Positions 44,683-56,022 of a stretch of DNA of 64,000 bases are shown in pieces. Where the stretch lies: assembly GCF_016902295.1 (NCBI RefSeq), contig NZ_JACJLQ010000002.1:1-64000 (forward strand), read 5' to 3'. The position numbers and the translations under genes were made by a program. The notes beneath the pieces are model-generated. The model was given only the letters and a program-made list of their open reading frames with translations, did not search any database and had not been told where the DNA came from. The stretch is from Bacteroides caecigallinarum. GTDB taxonomy: Bacteria > Bacteroidota > Bacteroidia > Bacteroidales > Bacteroidaceae. The stretch's first letter is position 1. Every line of letters begins with the position of its first letter.

Positions 44683-45988
44683 CTCGAAATATTCTGTAAC
44701 AACAGATAATCTTAATGATGTTCTGTTGTTACAGAACATTGCAAACCGTAACATTTCAGAATTGGCAGATGAATATGACAACAGCATACTCATTTATCCG
44801 TATTCTTTCAAAGAATGTGAAGATAAATTAGGTAAACAACAATTGATATCATTACAAGCTACGTGGAACGGGAATAAATGTACAAAGGTTAATCTTGAAA
44901 CCGGTAATGTGGCAGGTTTTATTGGAATAAACGGATTGTCTGTTTCCATACATTCACGTTTTTCAAGAAATACGGATGAAGACTTCTTTCTACATTATAT
45001 GCTTCAAAAGGTACTGAACATAAATGTGGTCAGTCTTCAACATGGGATAAAAGATGAGCAAGTCTTTGATTTTCTGCTTTATTTGTTTCCTAAGTTACTT
45101 AACGATGCGTTAGCACAGGGACTATATAAAGAATATCAACGAAATGAATATAATGATACGAATATCAGGGGTGTGATAGACATAAACAGGCATATAAAAA
45201 GGAATATGCCATTCAATGGTCGTATAGCCTATCGTACACGTGAATTCAGCCATGACAATAATGTGACCGAGCTGATACGTCATACAATTGAATATATCTG
45301 TACAACGAAATTTGGAAGGGAATTAATGGAAATCAATGTCGAAACACGTTCCAATGTTGCACAAATCTTGGCTGCCACAACTCGCTATAAACGTCAAGAC
45401 AGGGAGAAGGTAATAAAAAATAATCTGAAAATAGCGAACCATCCTTTTTATATCCGATATGCTCCGCTTCAGAAACTTTGTTTGCGGATATTGGGACACG
45501 AAAAGATAAAATACGGTCAGAACGAAAATAAAATACATGGTATTTTGTTTGATGTTTCCCATTTATGGGAAGAATACCTCGCAACCATCCTTACAAGACA
45601 AGGTTTCAAACATCCAGACAACAGGAAAGGTATAGGAAGAATACACTTGACGAATACCAACAAATTTCCACGTTATCTTGATTTTTATAGAGAACATGAC
45701 AGTATCGTCATCGATGCAAAATATAAAGCGGAAACTGAAAAAAGAGATGATATTCACCAGATTATAACGTATATGTACCGTCTGAAAGGTAAATATGGTA
45801 TTCTTATTCACCCAACGCACAAGGAACATATAGTAAAAAAATATCATCTATTAGGATATGGAGAAAACAATGATGCGGAATTGCACACATATTTATTTAA
45901 GATACCACAAGACGCAAACAATTATAATGACTTTATTACCAAAATACGATTATCAGAGGAATTGCTCATAAAGCACATGGAAACTTAA
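44666..45988 (+). CDS. mcrC: McrC-like nuclease subunit
   Basis: The 440-residue product fits the McrC/LlaJI family: GFIGINGLSVSIHSRFS near residue 90, RGVIDINRHIKRNMPFNGRI, and a C-terminal PD-(D/E)XK core PRYLDFYREHDSIVIDAKYK. It is the DNA-cutting partner of McrB, which loads and stimulates it. The overlap with mcrB shows coupled expression. The specific target (modified or plain DNA) cannot be read from sequence. Confidence 0.92.
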   Translation: MVLKDNSKYSVTTDNLNDVLLLQNIANRNISELADEYDNSILIYPYSFKECEDKLGKQQLISLQATWNGNKCTKVNLETGNVAGFIGINGLSVSIHSRFSRNTDEDFFLHYMLQKVLNINVVSLQHGIKDEQVFDFLLYLFPKLLNDALAQGLYKEYQRNEYNDTNIRGVIDINRHIKRNMPFNGRIAYRTREFSHDNNVTELIRHTIEYICTTKFGRELMEINVETRSNVAQILAATTRYKRQDREKVIKNNLKIANHPFYIRYAPLQKLCLRILGHEKIKYGQNENKIHGILFDVSHLWEEYLATILTRQGFKHPDNRKGIGRIHLTNTNKFPRYLDFYREHDSIVIDAKYKAETEKRDDIHQIITYMYRLKGKYGILIHPTHKEHIVKKYHLLGYGENNDAELHTYLFKIPQDANNYNDFITKIRLSEELLIKHMET

Positions 45989-46069
45989 GAGCTAATCGTT
46001 TTAATCAGATGATTGTTATTGAATATTTTAGACTAAATAGAATTGGACAAATATTAAAAGTGCTATTTT

Positions 46070-47044
46070 ATGAATGATTTAGAAAAGCTTATATTATTAA
46101 AGCAGAAAGCCGCATATCAAGAAACTCCACCAGGGGTCGGAGAGCCAGCATTCAAAGCACATGCAAGGAAAAAGCAGTCACTTTTTCGTCAGATGGTGTT
46201 AGGAATTCCATACAATCCCAAACACAAGTTCGGTAAGTATGGGGCTTTCCTCATGGAGCCATTCGCTTCATTAGGATATAATTTCTGTGAGGTTTATCGA
46301 AACGATATACTTAATGGCATAAAGGAGCGATACGGGAAATTGAATACAGCTCTCCATGAGGGACTTATGGGCAATATGCTTAGGAGTGAACATATCCCAT
46401 GGAATGTATTTTATCCAATGAAATCTGACCTGCAAGCCACAGCCGCTCTATTAAAAGATATTCTGAAAACAGACGAGATAGACAAAGTAACAGATATTCG
46501 TATTGAGTGGGCTCCGAAAAAAGAGGAAGCACTTGACGACAATACCTCATTCGATACATATATTGAATATATTTATAATGGGAAAGAGTGTGGTGTAGGT
46601 ATTGAAGTAAAATATACTGAAGAAGGATATCCTTTTGGGAAATTAGAAAGGAAGAGGGTTATGGAAGAGGAAGATTCCTTATACGCCATCAAGACACGCC
46701 AATGTGGGTTATACACAAATGAGATAAACAACCGCCGCCTGAGTGAAACATTGCTTTGCAAAGATGACTACAGGCAGATATGGAGGAATCATTTATTAGG
46801 TGCTGCAATGGTTATGAACGGACGAATCACTAAATTCCATAGTATCACACTTTATCCCAACGGAAATACCCATTTCAAGAAAGTACTTCCTGAGTATGAA
46901 AAATTACTGTCGGAATATGGAAAAGCAACATTCGGCTATATTACCATCGAAAAACTCATCCTTCTTATATGTAAGCACTTTGAGATGAATGAAAAGAACA
47001 AGCAATGGGTAGACTATCTGAATACAAGATATCCTTTTATCTAA
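46070..47044 (+). CDS. PGN_0703-type putative restriction endonuclease
   Basis: The 324-residue product resembles the PGN_0703 family of putative restriction endonucleases: PKHKFGKYGAFLMEPFASLG in the first half and a PD-(D/E)XK-like core DTYIEYIYNGKECGVGIEVK with GIEVKYTEE. It follows mcrC by 80 bases in the same direction, so it may belong to the same defence unit. No methyltransferase is present. The family name is from memory. Confidence 0.75.
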   Translation: MNDLEKLILLKQKAAYQETPPGVGEPAFKAHARKKQSLFRQMVLGIPYNPKHKFGKYGAFLMEPFASLGYNFCEVYRNDILNGIKERYGKLNTALHEGLMGNMLRSEHIPWNVFYPMKSDLQATAALLKDILKTDEIDKVTDIRIEWAPKKEEALDDNTSFDTYIEYIYNGKECGVGIEVKYTEEGYPFGKLERKRVMEEEDSLYAIKTRQCGLYTNEINNRRLSETLLCKDDYRQIWRNHLLGAAMVMNGRITKFHSITLYPNGNTHFKKVLPEYEKLLSEYGKATFGYITIEKLILLICKHFEMNEKNKQWVDYLNTRYPFI

Positions 47045-47094
47045 GAATGAATAAAAAAACATTACTCAATTATTTATAATAACCAAGTAATTTG

Positions 47095-47102
47095 TAATTT
47101 TG
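47095..47102 (+). promoter_or_regulatory. -7 element for the DUF3791-DUF3990 module
   Basis: TAATTTTG, 31 bases before ATG 47134. It indicates that the module is transcribed separately from the endonuclease gene. Confidence 0.45.
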
Positions 47103-47133
47103 TTATAATTCATGCGAACTATTAAAATCTCAA

Positions 47134-47352
47134 ATGATTATGGATAAAGAAGTTTTGGATTTTGTAACATTTTGCATCAGCTCATTGGCTGTACATCTTC
47201 ATCTATCACAGAGAGAAGTTTATAAACGGCTTAAAGAATCAGGGATACTGTATGGATACATTGTCCCCTCATACGATGTACTGCATACATTTGGTTCGCG
47301 TTATCTGATGGAAGACCTGACAGATTATATGAAAGAGAAAGGAGTTCTATAA
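47134..47352 (+). CDS. DUF3791 protein (candidate antitoxin), first copy
   Basis: The 72-residue helical protein reads KEVLDFVTFCISSLAVHLHL, QREVYKRLKESGILYGYIVP, SYDVLHTFGSRYLMEDLTDY, the DUF3791 pattern. It is two bases before the DUF3990 gene. DUF3791 genes commonly flank DUF3990, which suggests a toxin-antitoxin role; this is inference, not shown by the sequence. Confidence 0.85.
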   Translation: MIMDKEVLDFVTFCISSLAVHLHLSQREVYKRLKESGILYGYIVPSYDVLHTFGSRYLMEDLTDYMKEKGVL

Positions 47353-47354
47353 TT

Positions 47355-47825
47355 ATGAAAGTATATCATGCTTCAAGTGTTATAGTAGAAAATCCGGACA
47401 CGATACATTCAAGGGAGTATCTTGATTTCGGACAGGGATTTTACATTACAACAATACGTGAGCAGGCTGAAAAATACGCACAACGTTTCCTGCGTAGAGG
47501 TAAACCTGCTTGGCTCAATATTTATGAATTAAGTTATAATATTGATAAATGGAAATTACTTCGTTTTGATTCATATAACAGCGAATGGTTGGATTACGTT
47601 GCAAATTGTCGTATAGGAAAACCTGTAGAACTTTATGATATGATTATTGGAGGTATTGCCAACGATCGTGTTATTTTAACATTAGACAGATATTTCGCAG
47701 GTGAATTATCCAAAGAGCAAGCGTTAGGTTTATTGAAATACGAAAAGCCAAATATCCAATTATGTATTCGGTCACAACAAATGATAGATGAATGTTTAAC
47801 TTATATTGAAAGTATTAAATTATGA
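47355..47825 (+). CDS. DUF3990 protein, ADP-ribosyltransferase-like (candidate toxin)
   Basis: The 156-residue product has VYHASSVIVENPDTIHSREY, LDFGQGFYITTIREQAEKYA and GGIANDRVILTLDRYFAG. The YH-x-S ... DFGxGFYxT ... QAxxxA series is the pattern of DUF3990, which I recall in the ADP-ribosyltransferase-fold clan; the His and Tyr would be NAD-binding residues. It is flanked two bases upstream and overlapped by four bases downstream by DUF3791 genes. A toxin that modifies a host target is plausible. Confidence 0.8.
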   Translation: MKVYHASSVIVENPDTIHSREYLDFGQGFYITTIREQAEKYAQRFLRRGKPAWLNIYELSYNIDKWKLLRFDSYNSEWLDYVANCRIGKPVELYDMIIGGIANDRVILTLDRYFAGELSKEQALGLLKYEKPNIQLCIRSQQMIDECLTYIESIKL

Positions 47826-48046
47826 CAGGAGTTTCAAAACAGATATATAAAGGAGTAAAATGCTCAAACATAATATCAAGCTTGAGTGAGATGTATCATA
47901 TAACAATTGAAGAAGCTACAGATATATATTATAGTTCTGAAATAGCAGACCTTATAGACGAGGGTATTGCTGACCTACATTGCAGAAGTGACAAATATCT
48001 TGCTACAGAAATCTGGAATGATTATATCGCTCAAAATCATAATTAA
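47822..48046 (+). CDS. DUF3791 protein (candidate antitoxin), second copy
   Basis: The 74-residue product reads VKCSNIISSLSEMYHITIEE, ATDIYYSSEIADLIDEGIAD, LHCRSDKYLATEIWNDYIAQ. It overlaps DUF3990 by ATGA. It differs strongly from the first copy in sequence, so the two are not a recent duplication. Having one on each side of DUF3990 is an unusual complete arrangement. Confidence 0.8.
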   Translation: MTGVSKQIYKGVKCSNIISSLSEMYHITIEEATDIYYSSEIADLIDEGIADLHCRSDKYLATEIWNDYIAQNHN

Positions 48047-48125
48047 GAATATCTCATATTCTCCTTTGAAAACCCGAAAACTTTTAATATCTTGACAACA
48101 TAAATCTTTAAAAAACACTTATTTT

Positions 48126-48560
48126 ATGGAAATCTGGCAAATATGGCTTGCCATAGCACTGGCACTGGTAATAATAGAAATAATCACCGTAGGTTTTGCT
48201 GCATTATGTTTAGCTATTGGAGCCGTTGGCGCAGCGGTGGCATCTTGTTTCACCGATTCTTTGGTCTGGCAGATTACGGTATTCGCTGTTTTCACCTTAA
48301 TATCATTTATCTATGTGCGCCCGTTCATGCTTAAATTTCTTTCAAGGAAGAAAGATTCGCCGAAAAGCGGAGTGGAAGCTCTTATCGGACGAACCGCCAT
48401 TGTAGAGGAAGATATCGTACCGGAAACAAACAGCGGACGCATAGCCATTGACGGGGACAGATGGAAGGCCGTGTCGGAAGACGGAAACAATATAATGAAA
48501 GGTGAGAAAGTTGTCGTTCTTAAAGTGGACAGCATTATCCTCACTGTTAGAAAAGCATGA
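48126..48560 (+). CDS. NfeD family membrane protein
   Basis: The 144-residue protein has three hydrophobic segments (WLAIALALVIIEIITVGFAA, CLAIGAVGAAVASCFT, ITVFAVFTLISFIYVRPFML) and a C-terminal OB fold (EALIGRTAIVEEDI, GRIAIDGDRWKAVSEDG, KGEKVVVLKVDSI). NfeD proteins work with the SPFH/stomatin protein encoded next, organising membrane microdomains and possibly membrane quality control. Confidence 0.94.
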   Translation: MEIWQIWLAIALALVIIEIITVGFAALCLAIGAVGAAVASCFTDSLVWQITVFAVFTLISFIYVRPFMLKFLSRKKDSPKSGVEALIGRTAIVEEDIVPETNSGRIAIDGDRWKAVSEDGNNIMKGEKVVVLKVDSIILTVRKA

Positions 48561-48600
48561 TTAATATCCATATTATAAACATCTAAAACACACATTCATT

Positions 48601-49578
48601 ATGGGAGCTTTGATTATTGTAGGGCTTGTGGCACTTGTTGTGATAGTTTTCGCAGTACAAGGGCTTAAAATCATACGCCAGGGGGAAACAAAGGTTATTG
48701 AAAGATTAGGAAGATACCACAGCACGTTGTCTTCCGGAATAAACATTATATGGCCTATTCTCGACAGACCGAGAAAGGTTTATACAAGGTATGTGGTAAC
48801 CAGAATGAACGGAGCTACACAGACACTGATAAGGATGTCGGACGTGATAGACCTTCGTGAACAGGTTTACGATTTTCCGGAACAGAGCGTGATTACCAAA
48901 GATAATGTTACCACCAGCATCAACGCATTGCTGTATTTCCAGATTACAGACCCGTTCAAGTCTGTATATGAGATAGAAAACCTGCCTAACGCAATAGAGA
49001 AACTTACGCAGACAACTCTACGTAACATTATCGGTGAACTGGAGCTGGACGAAACCTTGACATCGCGTGATACAATCAACTCCCGTCTTCGTGAGGTTCT
49101 TGACGAGGCAACAAACAAATGGGGAGTTAAAGTAAACCGTGTGGAACTGCAGGACATTACTCCTCCCGAGAGTGTACGTCGTGCCATGGAACAGCAGATG
49201 CAGGCAGAGCGCGAACGCCGTGCAAAAATTCTGAAGGCTGAAGGAGACAAGACATCGAAGATTCTTTATTCCGAAGGTGAAAAAGAAGCACAGATAAACC
49301 AGGCAAAGGCTCAGAAAGAATCGCAAATCCTTATGGCACAGGGTGAAGCAGAAGCTAAAATCCTTCAGGCAAAAGCAGAGGCGGAAGCCATTGAGAAACT
49401 GGCTGAAGCAATTAAAGGTTCCAGTTCAGACCCGGCATCTTATCAGATTGCACTGAAATATATCGAAACGCTTAAAGAAATGACAAGCGGAAAGGATAAC
49501 AAGACCGTTTATATCCCATACGAAGCGACCTCCCTATTAGGCTCTTTGGGAGGCATAAAAGAAATACTTAAAGGATAA
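48601..49578 (+). CDS. SPFH/band 7 (stomatin-like) protein
   Basis: The 325-residue product has an N-terminal membrane anchor (IIVGLVALVVIVFAVQGL), an SPFH domain (KIIRQGETKVIERLGRYHST, VITKDNVTTSINALLYFQIT, KWGVKVNRVELQDITPPESV) and an Ala/Glu-rich coiled coil (residues ~200-280). It forms the usual pair with NfeD 40 bases upstream. The three-part terminator-like element B follows its stop. Confidence 0.94.
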   Translation: MGALIIVGLVALVVIVFAVQGLKIIRQGETKVIERLGRYHSTLSSGINIIWPILDRPRKVYTRYVVTRMNGATQTLIRMSDVIDLREQVYDFPEQSVITKDNVTTSINALLYFQITDPFKSVYEIENLPNAIEKLTQTTLRNIIGELELDETLTSRDTINSRLREVLDEATNKWGVKVNRVELQDITPPESVRRAMEQQMQAERERRAKILKAEGDKTSKILYSEGEKEAQINQAKAQKESQILMAQGEAEAKILQAKAEAEAIEKLAEAIKGSSSDPASYQIALKYIETLKEMTSGKDNKTVYIPYEATSLLGSLGGIKEILKG

Positions 49579-49593
49579 ACCCACGCTTAATTT

Positions 49594-49657
49594 AAACGTG
49601 CCCATGTTTGACTTTAAACGTGCCCGCATTTGATTTCGAATGCGGGCACGTTTTTTT
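49594..49657 (+). terminator. three-part terminator-like element B, 3' of the stomatin gene
   Basis: AAACGTGCCCATGTTTGA (49594 on) is followed by a similar direct copy AAACGTGCCCGCATTTGA and then the inverse AATGCGGGCACGTTT with a run of eight T. Copies 2 and 3 pair over 15 bases; copy 1 can compete over about 10. The order direct-direct-inverted is that of element A at 24258-24319 although the sequences differ. Confidence 0.75.
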
Positions 49658-49802
49658 TCAGTGGAAACAGAATAAAATTTCACCTCCACAAACAGCCGTT
49701 TCACCTCCGTTTTTATCAGCCTCATAAGATAGCGACACCGGAACATTGACATAATACATATTTTTGCGTTATTATCAGAAATAACATAATCACGCAAAAA
49801 CT

Positions 49803-53186
<3,384 letters not shown>

Positions 53187-53247
53187 ACGTATTACAAGAC
53201 CTGTATCGAAAACATTTCCATACAGAAAAAGGCTGTTGCCTGATATA

Positions 53248-54591
53248 TCAGTTCCACAGACTCAGGATATCGGAATCTCCCCAATAGAGATGTGTAAAAC
53301 CGGCAACAACATTCTTATACCTATACAGAGGTGTGCCTGTATCAACTCCTCTTGTATTTTCAATAATAATAGTGGAAATACCTGAATTATCTTTAACTCC
53401 ATCATTATCGACAGACAAATATCGTGACTCATATCCTTTAAGTCTGGCGGATTTGTCCGACAGGAGTCTATAACCAGATACCACTCCCCCTTTATTCATA
53501 AAACAATGTATAGGCAAAATGCCGCTCATCTCGTATGGAGTACCGCCATCTCTCACTGTGATAGTCTGAGCCAACAAAGCTACAGCACCACCCTCAGCCA
53601 GAATCTTTCCGCCACTATTGGCAAACTCATTAAGATGATGAAGAAATTCCTTCCTACGATATAACTGACGTGCAAATAATTCCGGAAATCCTCCCGGGAA
53701 ATATATCAAATCGGCTTCAGGCAATTCTTTAGCAAACAGAGGGCTGAAAAAAGCAATATTCCCAACAGACGATAATTTGTCCAGATTCTCCTTATACATA
53801 AAATTGAACGCACTATCCTTTGCTACAGCTATCTTAATCTTTTTGTCTGAATTAATAATGTTTGTATCTGTTTCCTCCACATCCGAAGTGTACGGAAGTG
53901 TATATTCGCATGGGAAAATACGCATACCCATTTTCATAATACGTTCAATATCTACATTCTGCTCTACATAAGCCGAGGCTTTTTCAGCAACCTCCTCTAT
54001 TTCAGAACGGACTGATAGCGTTATGGCCGTATGGCGTTGCGGCAATTTCAGATTATCATCAAAAGGAATATAGCCAAGACAACTCAAACCGGCGTCGTTG
54101 CATGCATCTTTAAGATATGAGAAGTGTGTCGGCGAAGACACCTGTGTAAAGACCACTCCTATCACTTTTACCTTAGGACGGAAATGTCTGTAACCATAAA
54201 GCATCGGAGCCACAGAATAAGCGGCCGAACGTGCATTAACAACCAATATTACCGGCACAGAAACCAACTGTGACATCTCGGCGCTGCTGCCCTGCATTCT
54301 CCTGTAGCCATCGAATAAGGCAGAATTACCTTCTATCATACATACGTCCGCCTTCTCGCCATATTTATTGTAAACATACTGTAAGTGTGTACGTCCGGCA
54401 AACCATGAGTCCAAGTTTACGGAATCAGTACCGGAAGAAATAGTATGTAAGAGCGGGTCCATAAATCCCGGACCACACTTGAATGGTTGAACCTTAAATC
54501 CCCTATTTCTCAATGCGCGAAGAAGCCCTAAAGCGAAAATAGTCTTTCCGCTTCCCGATGTCGCACCTCCTATGAGAAATTGTGGTTTCAT
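53248..54591 (-). CDS. cbiA: cobyrinate a,c-diamide synthase with altered amidotransferase site
   Basis: The 447-residue product has the CbiA P-loop GATSGSGKTIFALGLLRAL and substrate segments (QPFKCGPGFMDPLLHTISSG, MIEGNSALFDGYRRMQGSSA). Its C-terminal glutamine amidotransferase domain starts at IAFFSPLFAKELPEADLIYF and FPGGFPELFARQL, but the nucleophile motif usually AECGG reads AEGGA: residue 334 (codon 53590-53592) is Gly instead of Cys. The enzyme amidates cobyrinate in vitamin B12 synthesis. No other cobalamin gene is adjacent. Promoter TACTTTTG at 54623-54630 (minus). Confidence 0.88.
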   Translation of the reverse strand: MKPQFLIGGATSGSGKTIFALGLLRALRNRGFKVQPFKCGPGFMDPLLHTISSGTDSVNLDSWFAGRTHLQYVYNKYGEKADVCMIEGNSALFDGYRRMQGSSAEMSQLVSVPVILVVNARSAAYSVAPMLYGYRHFRPKVKVIGVVFTQVSSPTHFSYLKDACNDAGLSCLGYIPFDDNLKLPQRHTAITLSVRSEIEEVAEKASAYVEQNVDIERIMKMGMRIFPCEYTLPYTSDVEETDTNIINSDKKIKIAVAKDSAFNFMYKENLDKLSSVGNIAFFSPLFAKELPEADLIYFPGGFPELFARQLYRRKEFLHHLNEFANSGGKILAEGGAVALLAQTITVRDGGTPYEMSGILPIHCFMNKGGVVSGYRLLSDKSARLKGYESRYLSVDNDGVKDNSGISTIIIENTRGVDTGTPLYRYKNVVAGFTHLYWGDSDILSLWN

Positions 54592-54777
54592 ACTGATTTT
54601 GTTATCTTAAAAAATGCAGACACAAAAGTACAAAAAATATTTATTCTTAATATCATCATACAATGTGTATGCTTACAAAATGTGTTTCAGAGTAGATTTT
54701 TTGGTCATTTTTTAGTAAATTCGCACAACTTTTTTCGGTATGAAAAAGTTGAGAAACCCAAAATACGGAATAACAAT

Positions 54778-55581
54778 ATGAATATAAAGTTTTTAAGCCT
54801 TGCCAGCGGAAGCAGCGGAAACTGCTATTATCTGAGCAATGGCAACACTTCTATCTTGATTGACGGAGGCTTGGGAATACGTTCTGTAAAAAAGATTTTC
54901 AAAGACCACAGCTTAAGTCTGGATGATATTAAAGCTGTATTTGTTACCCACGACCATGCCGATCATATAAAGGCTGTCGGACATCTGGCAGGAAAGCATA
55001 ACATTCCAGTCTATGCAACTGCCGAAGTTCACGAGGGTATGAAAAGAAGCTACTGCATGACAGAAAAACTGGCGGATAATATGAAAAGATTTATCAGCAA
55101 AGGAGAAACCGTCAAACTGGACGAACTGGAAATTACATGTTTTGAAGTTCCTCATGATGCAACAGACAATGTAGGTTACAGCATAAAAATCTGTGACAAA
55201 ATCTTTACATTTATCACCGATATAGGTCGAATAACACCTATCGTTGCCGAGTATGTAAGTATTTCTGATTATCTCGTAATGGAAGCGAACTATGATAAAG
55301 GTATGCTTGACACAGGACCTTATCCTACACACCTGAAGGAAAGAATAGCAAGCGGAAACGGACATCTCTGCAACAAAGAACTTGCAGAATTCATATCCAA
55401 CAACTTTCCACCAAAACTTAAATATTTATGGCTATGCCATTTAAGCAAGGATAACAATCATCCTGAACTTGCTTTAAAGACCGTCGAGACCTCTCTTAAG
55501 ACACAGGATATTATCATTGGAAGAGATTTGGAAGTGGTTCCACTGAGAAGGACTTCTCCTACCGGAATATTTGAGCTATAA
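54778..55581 (+). CDS. MBL-fold metallo-hydrolase (YycJ/WalJ-like)
   Basis: The 267-residue product begins MNIKFLSLASGSSGNCYYLS and has the zinc motif THDHADH, FEVPHDATDNVGYSI, FITDIGR and the C-terminal LCHLSKDNNHPELAL, typical of the YycJ/WalJ group, often considered a nuclease or DNA-repair coordinator. ATG 54778 matches the family start; the longer frame to 54580 overlaps the cbiA start and lacks similarity. Confidence 0.93.
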   Translation: MNIKFLSLASGSSGNCYYLSNGNTSILIDGGLGIRSVKKIFKDHSLSLDDIKAVFVTHDHADHIKAVGHLAGKHNIPVYATAEVHEGMKRSYCMTEKLADNMKRFISKGETVKLDELEITCFEVPHDATDNVGYSIKICDKIFTFITDIGRITPIVAEYVSISDYLVMEANYDKGMLDTGPYPTHLKERIASGNGHLCNKELAEFISNNFPPKLKYLWLCHLSKDNNHPELALKTVETSLKTQDIIIGRDLEVVPLRRTSPTGIFEL

Positions 55582-55584
55582 ACA

Positions 55585-56022
55585 TCAGGAACGGACTTTA
55601 GACAGAAAATCGGCTATCAGAGGTAACATCTCTGCCGGCTCTGAGAGTCCGTCGCATAACGTTTCCACAGGACAACGTCCTGTTCCCTGACGGTTTATAA
55701 TATAACCTACCTCCTGATCGAAATCAGTAGCTACTCCGGCATCGCGCAATAAAGCCAATGCCGGAGTACTTATTATATGTGTATGAAGTCTTGATACTTT
55801 TCCTAAAATCATCAATGCGGCAGCACCCTTCCCAACGACCTTGTCTGCTATAAAGGAATGTTCAAGCAGCTCAGGTTCTGTAGTCAGAATATTATATAAG
55901 TCTGCCACTCCCCTACGGGTGAATGTTCTCATTTCTGAGCCATTTCCAACGACACATGACCATCTTCCACTCTGTAATTCATCAACAAGCGACTTCATAT
56001 CGCCATTCCATGCAAACGTCAT
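55585..56022 (-). CDS. DUF1893 protein
   Basis: The 145-residue product has VVGNGSEMRTFTRRGVADLY, FIADKVVGKGAAALMILGKV, HIISTPALALLRDAGVATDF and CPVETL, the pattern of DUF1893, a deaminase-like fold with a conserved Cys-containing segment. Function is unknown. Its ATG overlaps the stop of the aldo/keto reductase (ATGA at 56019-56022). An internal ATG at 55998 is an alternative start. It is the last gene of a three-gene operon with redox proteins. Confidence 0.85.
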   Translation of the reverse strand: MTFAWNGDMKSLVDELQSGRWSCVVGNGSEMRTFTRRGVADLYNILTTEPELLEHSFIADKVVGKGAAALMILGKVSRLHTHIISTPALALLRDAGVATDFDQEVGYIINRQGTGRCPVETLCDGLSEPAEMLPLIADFLSKVRS

